From Planctomycetaceae bacterium (GTDB lineage: Bacteria > Planctomycetota > Phycisphaerae > Tepidisphaerales > Tepidisphaeraceae): 64,000 nucleotides of DNA. The stretch is taken from the NCBI GenBank assembly GCA_027487775.1, contig JAIYCY010000017.1:62001-126000 (forward strand), written 5' to 3'. The position numbers and the translations under genes were made by a program. Positions 48,676 to 55,917 of this stretch are shown one piece after another (position 1 is the first letter of the stretch; each line of letters begins with the position of its first letter). A model generated the notes under the pieces. The model made no database searches and had not been told where the DNA came from. It saw nothing but the letters and a program-made list of their open reading frames with translations.

Positions 48676-48855
48676 ATCAACTCATCGACATCAATCCCGC
48701 ACCAGGCCACGCAATATCCATGCGTTCCTCCCCGCGGTTGGCTAGAACGAAATTTCAATTGTACGTCATAGCAATGGCCTGACACCGGCCAGCAACATCA
48801 CCCTGAAGAGTGATGTGGCCTCACGAGGCCTTCGGAACCTTTTTTGGAGCGAGTC
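48676..48855. other. intergenic region with structured leader
   Basis: There is no gene in this gap. It holds three adjacent hairpins and a T-run immediately before a ribosome-binding site (see 48795-48845). Confidence 0.5.
48795..48845 (+). promoter_or_regulatory. tandem hairpins and T-run in leader
   Basis: ACATCAC (48795-48801)/GTGATGT (48810-48816) is directly followed by GGCCTC (48817-48822)/GAGGCC (48825-48830) and a T6 run (48840-48845). The ribosome-binding site GGAG starts at 48846. This resembles an attenuator, or the terminator of the pilus operon. Confidence 0.5.
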
Positions 48856-49374
48856 ATGAAGCGTCATCTTTGGATCGGTGCGGTTGTGGTTTCGAGTCTC
48901 TGCCTTGCCGGCTCGATCGCGCATTCAACGCCGGGCGAATCCGGATCCCCTGCTGGTGGAGTCGCTTCCGACGCCCCGGTTGACCCATTCGTCGGCGCGT
49001 GGCGCGTCAGCGTCGATCCCTCCCTCGAAGCCGCCGACGCTGGGGTCAACCCGTTCAACGACAGCATGCTCTTCCATGACAACACCCTCAGCAGCGAAGC
49101 CCTCGCGATGCTCGGGTTCGCGCCGGTTGCCTACGATCTTTTCTCCGCCGACCAAAAAATGCAATTCCGCGCCACCTTCACCAGCGAAGATCGCGGAACG
49201 GTCGTCGTCGAAGGATCGCGTGGCTCGCTTCTTCTCTCCGGGACGCTGACCTGGACACGTGATGACAGCGTCCATGTCTATCACCTCACCGGCGAATTCA
49301 TCCCCGAGCAGGATTCCGCGGATCAGAATCACGACCAAGATGAACAAGCGGATGCGAGTTCGCCTGCCGATTGA
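48856..49374 (+). CDS. exported hypothetical protein
   Basis: This encodes 172 residues with a signal peptide (about 1-24). The mature part is short, with beta strands ending in V-Y-H-L-T-G-E-F, and a tail rich in Asp, Gln and Ser. I recognise no family, although P-F-V-G-A-W-R-V resembles the start of lipocalin-like domains. ATG 48856 has GGAG 6 nt upstream (48846-48849). It is followed by a hairpin that precedes the SpoIIE gene. Confidence 0.65.
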   Translation: MKRHLWIGAVVVSSLCLAGSIAHSTPGESGSPAGGVASDAPVDPFVGAWRVSVDPSLEAADAGVNPFNDSMLFHDNTLSSEALAMLGFAPVAYDLFSADQKMQFRATFTSEDRGTVVVEGSRGSLLLSGTLTWTRDDSVHVYHLTGEFIPEQDSADQNHDQDEQADASSPAD

Positions 49375-49390
49375 TTTTCGCTAAGATTCA

Positions 49391-49430
49391 CCCGACACAC
49401 GCGATCCAGCCGACCGTCGCGTGTGTCGGG
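49391..49430 (+). promoter_or_regulatory. 14-bp perfect stem-loop abutting a start codon
   Basis: CCCGACACACGCGA (49391-49404) pairs perfectly with TCGCGTGTGTCGGG (49417-49430) around a 12-nt loop and ends 3 nt before the ATG at 49434. A -10-like TAAGAT (49382-49387) stands just before it. It could be a terminator or a 5' hairpin that controls translation. Confidence 0.55.
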
Positions 49431-49433
49431 CAC

Positions 49434-51179
49434 ATGTCTACGACGCTCAGTTATCAGTCTCGTCCGCCACAATTGCCCAAGCAGCAATCGGAGTACGCCC
49501 ATGCCTATCAGGCCGAGCGTGGTCGATGGCTGAGAAGGCGGTTTCTTGCCTACGTCGGCTTGAACTTCCTCCTCTCGCTCCCGTGGATCCTGCCGGGATG
49601 CCGTTCGTTTGGCGGTTCGAGCACACCTGATTCGATGGACCTGTTTCTCGACGTCTCGTTGGTGCTCTTTCTTTTGATGTACGGCATCGGCTTCGCCTGG
49701 GCATGGCGGGCCAAACCCAAATACGAATCCATGATGCGCGCCGCCCGACTCCTCTTTATCGTCGGCGGAGCCTACATGGTGCTCATGACCATCGGGTATC
49801 TCAGACCCGCTGTCGAAATGGGCATCGCCATGGGACTGCAAGCCGTCCCCAACCCCAACGCTAAACTCGCTTCCACTGAATCACGGCCGCCCCCACTCAC
49901 TTTCGAAGACTTCGACGAGGAAGATGTCGCACCACCGCTCTTTCTACCGCCCGCAATCACCGGAACTCCCACGAGCATCGAACGGCGACCCAGCCTCGCC
50001 GTCGATCCGGTCAACGAATCGCCTCGCACGACCGCTACGACCAGACGACCCGTCGAACCGATTGTGATCAATTTCGGCAACGAAACACTCGACCCCACCA
50101 AGCCGCTCAACGCCAAATGGAACCGCCGACTCACCACCGTCGCCCAGACCAGCACCTGGGTGATGCTCGCCTTGATGCTCTTCTTCAATCACCTTTTCAT
50201 CTGCATCTTCATCCCCTGGACAGTACGCGAATCCATCCTCCCGTCGCTGCTCGTTCTCGCACTCGCAGCCGCCGTCATCGTCGCTGACATCCTCGTCGCA
50301 CCCGCGCCCGGTGTCCTGGTCGCCAGTTCCGTCGGACTGCTCGGCCTAACAATCATCCCCGGAACGTTTCTCAACTGGCTGCGATTCAGCCGGTTTAACT
50401 CCCGATTCAAACTCCGCTACGAGTCCAGTCGCTTCCAACAAATCTCACGCGAAATGGAAGGCGCACGACAAATCCATGAGGCCGCACTTCCTCCGCCACT
50501 CCGCGACGGACCACTACTCGTCGAATACGCCTACGAACCCATGCGCGAGATCGGCGGGGACATGCTCGTCATGCACCGCCCATCCCACGACATCGTCCAT
50601 GCCGTGATCTTCGATGTCACCGGACACGGCGTCGCTGCCGCACTCACCGTCAACCGACTCCTCGGCGAAATCGAACGAACCTTCGCCGAGCAACCCAACG
50701 CCTCACCCGAACTCCTGATTCGAAATCTCAACGCCTACGCCTACGCCACGCTCTCGAGGCATGCCGTCTTCGTCACCGCCATCGCCGTCCGAATCGATGC
50801 CTCCAACGGACAGGTCGAGTTCGTCAGCGCAGGACATCCCACTGCATTTCATCTCCAATCCGATCGCCTGACCCGCAAGATCGAATCCACCGCCATGCTC
50901 CTCGGAGCCGTCGGAAACGATCTCTACGACGTCGATGTCGAGCGGTTCCAGATTCAGCCCGGCGAAGCCGTTCTCCTCTACACCGACGGAGCTAGTGAAG
51001 CCGCCGACGATGACGGAAACATGCTCCGCATCGCTGGCGTCGAACAACTCTGCCGCGATGTCACTCGATCCAACCCGTCCCACGCGGCCTGGCCTTCGCT
51101 TATCCTCGATCATGTCCGACATTTTCGCAGCGGACCGCCTCAAGACGATACGCTCATCGTCAGCCTCTACCGCGCCTGA
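49434..51179 (+). CDS. membrane-bound SpoIIE/RsbU-type PP2C phosphatase
   Basis: This encodes 581 residues. Three transmembrane helices (near 35-55, 65-88, 102-120) precede a Pro/Thr-rich linker of about 120 residues. Two to four more helices follow (about 250-330), and then a SpoIIE phosphatase domain (about 350-580) with E-I-G-G-D, D-V-T-G-H-G-V-A-A-A-L, S-A-G-H-P and Q-D-D-T-L. Such enzymes dephosphorylate anti-sigma-factor antagonists, but no STAS or anti-sigma gene is adjacent. ATG 49434 is chosen; a TTG at 49371 in the same frame would place the hairpin inside the gene. Confidence 0.88.
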   Translation: MSTTLSYQSRPPQLPKQQSEYAHAYQAERGRWLRRRFLAYVGLNFLLSLPWILPGCRSFGGSSTPDSMDLFLDVSLVLFLLMYGIGFAWAWRAKPKYESMMRAARLLFIVGGAYMVLMTIGYLRPAVEMGIAMGLQAVPNPNAKLASTESRPPPLTFEDFDEEDVAPPLFLPPAITGTPTSIERRPSLAVDPVNESPRTTATTRRPVEPIVINFGNETLDPTKPLNAKWNRRLTTVAQTSTWVMLALMLFFNHLFICIFIPWTVRESILPSLLVLALAAAVIVADILVAPAPGVLVASSVGLLGLTIIPGTFLNWLRFSRFNSRFKLRYESSRFQQISREMEGARQIHEAALPPPLRDGPLLVEYAYEPMREIGGDMLVMHRPSHDIVHAVIFDVTGHGVAAALTVNRLLGEIERTFAEQPNASPELLIRNLNAYAYATLSRHAVFVTAIAVRIDASNGQVEFVSAGHPTAFHLQSDRLTRKIESTAMLLGAVGNDLYDVDVERFQIQPGEAVLLYTDGASEAADDDGNMLRIAGVEQLCRDVTRSNPSHAAWPSLILDHVRHFRSGPPQDDTLIVSLYRA

Positions 51180-51183
51180 CCCC

Positions 51184-51381
51184 TCACATTCCCAGCCCCC
51201 CCCCCGCATTCGCAAAAAGATGCACTTCGCGCAGCGAATCCCAACGCGGATCGAGCCCCACCGCCAACGCACGTTCCAAAGTCTCGACACATTTCAACTC
51301 ACCGCCGAAGCCTCCAACGCATACAATCCGCCGGGCGTAGATCGCGACCCAATCGCGGTCTACCCGCAGATCCTCGTCCAT
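51184..51381 (-). CDS. candidate 65-residue antisense-strand protein
   Basis: In the 230-nt gap between two rightward genes, the minus strand has an open frame of 65 codons. Its translation shows V-A-I-Y-A-R-R-I-V-C-V-G-G-F-G-G and L-E-R-A-L-A-V-G-L, an amphipathic pattern more protein-like than the other frames. A run of ten C bases (51196-51205) becomes a Gly triplet near its end. The plus strand also has an open frame here, so this is only a candidate. Confidence 0.25.
   Translation of the reverse strand: MDEDLRVDRDWVAIYARRIVCVGGFGGELKCVETLERALAVGLDPRWDSLREVHLFANAGGGLGM
51196..51205. repeat. poly-C tract (C10)
   Basis: Ten consecutive C bases lie just after the SpoIIE gene stop. Such tracts are prone to slippage. 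Confidence 0.9.
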
Positions 51382-51409
51382 CGACAATCGCGATTGCCGG
51401 AGCCGAAAT

Positions 51410-52684
51410 ATGAACGACAAAACCCGACTCGCCCGACTCACAGCATCCCTCGTCGTCGCATGCCAACTCGTCGTCCTCGGACCGGGTCTCACCCATGCGT
51501 CTGTCCCCGAGCCGTCGAACGCCAATCCAACTACCGCGTCTGATCTTCACGCACAAACCGTGCAGCGAGCCCGAACCATCCAACAAAACTCCATCGGCTA
51601 CCTCATCCAGAACCAAAGGCCCGATGGCACATGGACCAGCCCGCAAGAGCCGCCCGCCATCACCGCGCTCGTCCTCCGAGCCCTGGTTCGTGACAGCACG
51701 CCTCAAGCACACGCAAAACCCATCCAACGCGGCTTCGCCGCACTCCTCGCCGACCAACGCATGGACGGCGGGGTCTACCGAGATCTGCTTGCCACCTACA
51801 ACACCGCCATCGCGCTCTCCACGATGAGCGCAGCCAACGATCCCGCCTTCGCCCCGCACATCGAACGCGCCGTCGCCTATCTCCGCGCCATGCAATGGAC
51901 CGTCGAAACAAGACCCGAATTCCAAGGCGACAACGAAACCAACACAGGACAACAAGTCGTCACCGGCATCGAAGACCCCTTCTACGGCGGCTGGGGATAC
52001 GGTGGTCGCTCCCGAGGCGCCGGACGCCCCGACCTCTCCAACGCTCAAGTCGCCATCGAAGCACTACACGACGCAGGCATACGCTCCGATGATCCGGCCA
52101 TGCAACGAGCTCTCACATTCCTGCAACGACAACAAAACTGGAGCGAAACCAACGACCAACCATGGGCCAGCAACGACGGCGGATTCGTCTACGGCCCCAG
52201 CGATGATCGCTCAGGCGAAAGCTTTGCCGGCGAGGCCACCGCGCCCGACGGCTCACGCATCCTCCGCTCCTACGGCTCCATGACTTACGCTGGACTCAAA
52301 AGCTACCTCTACGCAGGTCTTGCCAAAGACGATCCACGCGTCAAAGCCGCATGGAACTGGATCGCCGACAACTTCACCTTCGACGAAAACCCCGGCATCG
52401 GCTCCATAAGACCCGAGCAGCGCCGATGGGGACTCTACTACTACTTCCACACCGCCAGCCGCGCACTCAACCTCTACGACGAACCCATCATCAACACGCC
52501 GGAAGGACCGCGCGACTGGCGCGTCGCGCTCCTGAACAGCCTCGAAAAACTCCAACAGCCCAATGGCAGCTTCGTCGGCGAATCCAAGTGGATGGAAAAC
52601 AACCCAACACTCGTCACCAGCTACGTCGCAATCGCTCTTGCCGATATCATTCAAGACCTCCAGCAACACCCGGTGAAACCTTGA
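51410..52684 (+). CDS. exported prenyltransferase/squalene-cyclase-fold protein
   Basis: This encodes 424 residues with a signal peptide (1-30). The mature protein has alpha-toroid repeats as in terpene cyclases and prenyltransferases: Y-L-I-Q-N-Q-R-P-D-G-T-W, A-Y-L-R-A-M-Q-W, F-L-Q-R-Q-Q-N-W and L-Q-Q-P-N-G-S-F. The catalytic D-x-D-D-T-A motif of squalene-hopene cyclase is absent. Planctomycetes have many such exported toroid proteins of unknown role. The next gene starts on its stop codon. Confidence 0.85.
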   Translation: MNDKTRLARLTASLVVACQLVVLGPGLTHASVPEPSNANPTTASDLHAQTVQRARTIQQNSIGYLIQNQRPDGTWTSPQEPPAITALVLRALVRDSTPQAHAKPIQRGFAALLADQRMDGGVYRDLLATYNTAIALSTMSAANDPAFAPHIERAVAYLRAMQWTVETRPEFQGDNETNTGQQVVTGIEDPFYGGWGYGGRSRGAGRPDLSNAQVAIEALHDAGIRSDDPAMQRALTFLQRQQNWSETNDQPWASNDGGFVYGPSDDRSGESFAGEATAPDGSRILRSYGSMTYAGLKSYLYAGLAKDDPRVKAAWNWIADNFTFDENPGIGSIRPEQRRWGLYYYFHTASRALNLYDEPIINTPEGPRDWRVALLNSLEKLQQPNGSFVGESKWMENNPTLVTSYVAIALADIIQDLQQHPVKP

Positions 52685-53496
52685 GCGAGCTACCACCCGA
52701 TTCAAGCGCCCATCAACACCGCGACAATTTCGACTTCTATCCCAGGCCGATCGACGGAAAACCCGCCTCCGTCTTCGTCGATCTCGCATGGCGCGAACAC
52801 ATCCCCGACGATCCCGATTCCGTCGATCCCGCGCGCCCGACGCTTCTGATCATTCAAGTCGCCCTGCAGCATCCCAGCCCCGACGGACTTCCCACCCAAC
52901 AGGAATTCCAACACCTCGCAATGATCGAAGACACACTCGTCGGACCACTCGAACAACTCCTCGATGCCGTCTATGTCGGTCGTATCACCACCGACGGTCG
53001 ACGCGACTTCTTCTTCTACGCTCCCAGCGACGAAGGCTTCGATGAAGCCGTCACGCGACTCCGATCCGCATTCGGATCATCACCCGCACGCATCGGACGC
53101 GCTCTCGATCCCACCTGGCGATTCTATCGCGAAACACTCTTTCCCGATGCCGACGGACTCAGGCATATCGCCGACCGAAAAATCATCCGACAGCTCCAAA
53201 GCCTCGGCGACGACGAAATCTCGCCACGCGAAATCACTCACTTCTGCTACTTCCCCGCAATCGAGCAACGCGCCGGCTTCATCGCTCGTGCTTCTCAAAA
53301 GGGCTTCCTCACCGAACCCTTCGAAGCTTCCGAACCAGACGTCCCTCTGCCCTGTGGACTTAAACTCTCACGCAATGACCGCGCCGACGCCCGACACATC
53401 TCCGCCGTCACCGTCGCTCTCCTCAACCTCGCACGCGAATTCGACGGCGAATACGACGGCTGGGAGTCACCCGTCGTCGGCGGACAATCCAGTTGA
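52681..53496 (+). CDS. DUF695 and RraB-domain protein
   Basis: This encodes 271 residues. Residues about 10-150 match the DUF695 pattern (V-F-V-D-L-A-W, F-F-F-Y-A, W-R-F-Y at its end). Residues about 160-230 match RraB (D-R-K-I-I-R-Q-L, P-R-E-I-T-H-F-C-Y-F-P, A-G-F-I-A-R-A, G-F). In E. coli, RraB inhibits RNase E. In this fusion the partner is unknown. The start is TTG at 52681 overlapping the previous stop (TTGA). Longer ATG-less extension is ruled out by the preceding gene. Confidence 0.8.
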   Translation: MSELPPDSSAHQHRDNFDFYPRPIDGKPASVFVDLAWREHIPDDPDSVDPARPTLLIIQVALQHPSPDGLPTQQEFQHLAMIEDTLVGPLEQLLDAVYVGRITTDGRRDFFFYAPSDEGFDEAVTRLRSAFGSSPARIGRALDPTWRFYRETLFPDADGLRHIADRKIIRQLQSLGDDEISPREITHFCYFPAIEQRAGFIARASQKGFLTEPFEASEPDVPLPCGLKLSRNDRADARHISAVTVALLNLAREFDGEYDGWESPVVGGQSS

Positions 53497-53525
53497 CCCG
53501 ACCGCTTCAGCCCCGCGACCCTTCC

Positions 53526-54425
53526 ATGCCCCCGCCCCTCATCGCGATCATCGGTCCGACCGCCTCCGGAAAAAGCGCCCTCGCGCTCGCACTCGCTGAA
53601 CACCTGCACGCAGAAATCCTCAGTGTCGACTCCATGCAGGTCTATCGCCACATGGACATCGGAACCGCAAAACCCTCCCGCAAGGAGCAAGCACGCGTCC
53701 GACATCATCTCATCGACATCATCGATCCCGTCGATTCCTTCACCGTCGCACGATTCGTCGAAGAAGCAGACCGAACCATCGCTGATGGCCAGGCTCGGAA
53801 AGTACCACTCATCGCTGCCGGCGGAACACCCATGTATTTCAAGGCCCTCTTCGAAGGACTCTTTGAAGGCCCCAGCGCCGATCCCAAGCTCCGCGATCAG
53901 CTCAACGCACGAACTCTCGACGACCTCCACGCCGAACTCTCACGCGTCGATCCCACCGCCGCCGCGCGGATCCACGCCAATGACCGCAAACGCCTCGTCC
54001 GCGCACTCGAAGTCTTCCATCTCACCGGCAAACCCATCACCGATCATCACGGCCAATGGGGAAGCAATCCTCGACATCCCGCAATCTGGCTCGGACTCAC
54101 CATCGAACGTGAACAGCTCAACCGCCGCATCAACGCTCGTTGCCGAGCCATGTTCGACGAAGGCTGGATCGATGAAGTCCGTTCACTCCTCCATCGCTTC
54201 GGTCGTCTCTCGCCCACCGCCTCCGAAGCCGCTGGCTACTCCGAAATCATCGACGCACTCTCCAACAGCCGATTCGATGAAGCACTCGAAGCCGCCAAAA
54301 TCTCCACCCGCCAACTCGCCCGACGACAAATCAAGTGGTTCCGACGCTTCCCCGATGTCCGATGGATCGACGCGACACTCCCCCTCGATCTTCAATTGCA
54401 ACACGCCATCGCTCAAGTCGCATAA
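53526..54425 (+). CDS. miaA: tRNA dimethylallyltransferase
   Basis: MiaA adds dimethylallyl to A37 of tRNAs reading UNN codons. This 299-residue protein has G-P-T-A-S-G-K-S at the N-terminus, D-S-M-Q-V-Y about 30 residues later, the A-G-G-T-P-M-Y segment and the C-terminal R-Q-L-A-R-R-Q-I-K-W-F-R motif. ATG 53526 gives the canonical N-terminus; a TTG at 53493 overlapping the upstream stop is an alternative. It forms an operon with the toroid and RraB genes. tRNA-Tyr elsewhere in the window is a MiaA substrate type. Confidence 0.95.
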   Translation: MPPPLIAIIGPTASGKSALALALAEHLHAEILSVDSMQVYRHMDIGTAKPSRKEQARVRHHLIDIIDPVDSFTVARFVEEADRTIADGQARKVPLIAAGGTPMYFKALFEGLFEGPSADPKLRDQLNARTLDDLHAELSRVDPTAAARIHANDRKRLVRALEVFHLTGKPITDHHGQWGSNPRHPAIWLGLTIEREQLNRRINARCRAMFDEGWIDEVRSLLHRFGRLSPTASEAAGYSEIIDALSNSRFDEALEAAKISTRQLARRQIKWFRRFPDVRWIDATLPLDLQLQHAIAQVA

Positions 54426-54470
54426 CAATCCTTCTTCAAGCCAGAGCCCCCACCACCCGACATCAACCCT

Positions 54471-55163
54471 TCATGCGCTCAACACCGCTCGCACTGTCGA
54501 CCATCGCATATCGCTGACCACCGCGTCGGCTATTGAAAGGCTCTCCAAACTCTGCGTGCTCGCAACCCCGATCGTTCGAAATCCCAGCGGCCTGAGTCGC
54601 TCTATCACCCGCGGCGCGTCCTCAAACACCACCGTCGATTCCGCCTTGATCGACTTCTGCGTCAAACGCGACAACTCGGCAATCGTATGCACATAGCCCG
54701 CCGGATCCGGCTTGCCCACCGAAACGTCTTCAGCACTCGTGATCACACGAAAACAATCGCGCAGCCTCACGCCCTCAAGCATCAACTCGATCTCATCCCG
54801 CAACGCGCCCGAACAAATCGCCAGCGGATACCTCCGCCATAACGATCGCACCGTCTCCTCGACGCCTTCAAGCGCTTCATACCTCCTGTCCAGAATCAAC
54901 TGCCTCGCCACACGCGCCTTGTGCGCCAGTAACTCCAACAGCTGACCCGACTTCAACGTGATCCCTCGCGCCGACGCGATCGCACGCCACACCCCGCGAT
55001 CGTCGTAACCAATCAAATTCTCAAAGTACTCACTCGCTGATAACTCGATCCCCACATCACCCGCCGCCCGCGCAAAAGCCTCAAAGTGCAAATGCTCCGA
55101 CTGCACCAACACTCCATCAAAATCGAAAACGACCGCCGAAATCTTCCGCATCCCCTCCAACAT
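54471..55163 (-). CDS. HAD hydrolase, beta-phosphoglucomutase-like
   Basis: This encodes 230 residues. Motif I D-F-D-G-V-L-V (nucleophile Asp near 12), motif II I-C-S-G-A, Lys in V-G-K-P-D-P, and motif III F-E-D-A-P are all clear. The cap domain between motif I and II is helical (C1 type). The substrate is probably a small phosphate ester. Two starts are possible, ATG 55163 and ATG 55151; GGAGGGG sits between them. The gene is convergent with miaA. Confidence 0.88.
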   Translation of the reverse strand: MLEGMRKISAVVFDFDGVLVQSEHLHFEAFARAAGDVGIELSASEYFENLIGYDDRGVWRAIASARGITLKSGQLLELLAHKARVARQLILDRRYEALEGVEETVRSLWRRYPLAICSGALRDEIELMLEGVRLRDCFRVITSAEDVSVGKPDPAGYVHTIAELSRLTQKSIKAESTVVFEDAPRVIERLRPLGFRTIGVASTQSLESLSIADAVVSDMRWSTVRAVLSA

Positions 55164-55232
55164 ACACCCGAAGCCACCCATTTCATCCCCGACCGATAAC
55201 CACGATCGCCCCAGACCCGATAAACACCCCAC

Positions 55233-55537
55233 CCGATAAAATCCGCATTTCCCAGACTGTCAACAACTCATCACCGCTAATTTGGATAATTTAGGGTATA
55301 TGCGATATCCATCATCGTGCGGATTCCGCACCCAAGCGCAGATTTTTCTGCGCGACCCAACCACCCACACGCATGCAAATCAATGCTCAAACAACAGTTA
55401 CAGCCTCTACACTTTTTTCCACAAGGTTCAAGATCAAGTGCCCACTGCGTCGATTCTCTCTCCATCACCAGCGACTATCGCTGGCGGACGGACCGAGGAC
55501 GGCCGTTCGAGACATGACTCGAATCCAGGAGTGACAC
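55233..55537. other. intergenic region and flgM leader
   Basis: Three perfect hairpins are visible: GCGCAGA/TCTGCGC (55336-55353), CCAGCGA/TCGCTGG (55468-55484) and TTCGAG/CTCGAA (55506-55523). An AT-rich stretch (55275-55310) may hold the promoter. I see no sigma-28-type consensus. Confidence 0.4.
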
Positions 55538-55834
55538 ATGAGCGACATCAACAACAGTATCACCAAAGGCATCGGCGGGGCCTTGCCCGTCAACCGCCTC
55601 CCACACGCACGCGTCGCCTATCAGGCCGAGACCTCCACGCCACAGCCCGCTCGCTCCGCCGACAAAGTCGAGCTCAGCCCCCAAGTCCAAGCCCTCCTCG
55701 AAAAACTCCGAGCCGGCGACATCCGACAAGACAAAGTCCAGGACGTCCGCGCACAACTCGCTGAAGGATCCTACGAAACCGACGATAAACTCAACACCGC
55801 CATCGATCGGCTTATCGACGACCTGACCGCCTAA
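55538..55834 (+). CDS. flgM: anti-sigma-28 factor FlgM
   Basis: FlgM binds FliA (sigma-28) and blocks late flagellar gene expression until the hook is complete. The 98-residue protein has a disordered N-terminal half and the C-terminal FlgM pattern: D-K-V-E-L-S, I-R-Q-D-K-V-Q-D-V-R, G-S-Y-E-T-D-D-K-L and L-I-D-D-L. AGGAG lies 6 nt before the ATG. No fliA or flgA gene is beside it. It follows a hairpin-rich leader. Confidence 0.9.
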   Translation: MSDINNSITKGIGGALPVNRLPHARVAYQAETSTPQPARSADKVELSPQVQALLEKLRAGDIRQDKVQDVRAQLAEGSYETDDKLNTAIDRLIDDLTA

Positions 55835-55881
55835 ACGTCTGACCGCGTGCGCTGTCAAACAACCCACCAAAACACACACCG

Positions 55882-55896
55882 GGCAGTCCCACTGCC
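55882..55896. terminator. hairpin between convergent flgM and glycosyltransferase
   Basis: GGCAGT (55882-55887) pairs with ACTGCC (55891-55896), and a longer imperfect stem continues to about 55926 across the stop codon of the facing gene. No T-run. Confidence 0.35.
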
Positions 55897-55917
55897 GATG
55901 ATTCGGAAACTTCCCGA

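Noticed and set aside
51384-51409. N-terminal extension of the toroid protein into the gap
   Set aside because: The signal peptide begins at the ATG 51410, and the upstream in-frame sequence is not needed.
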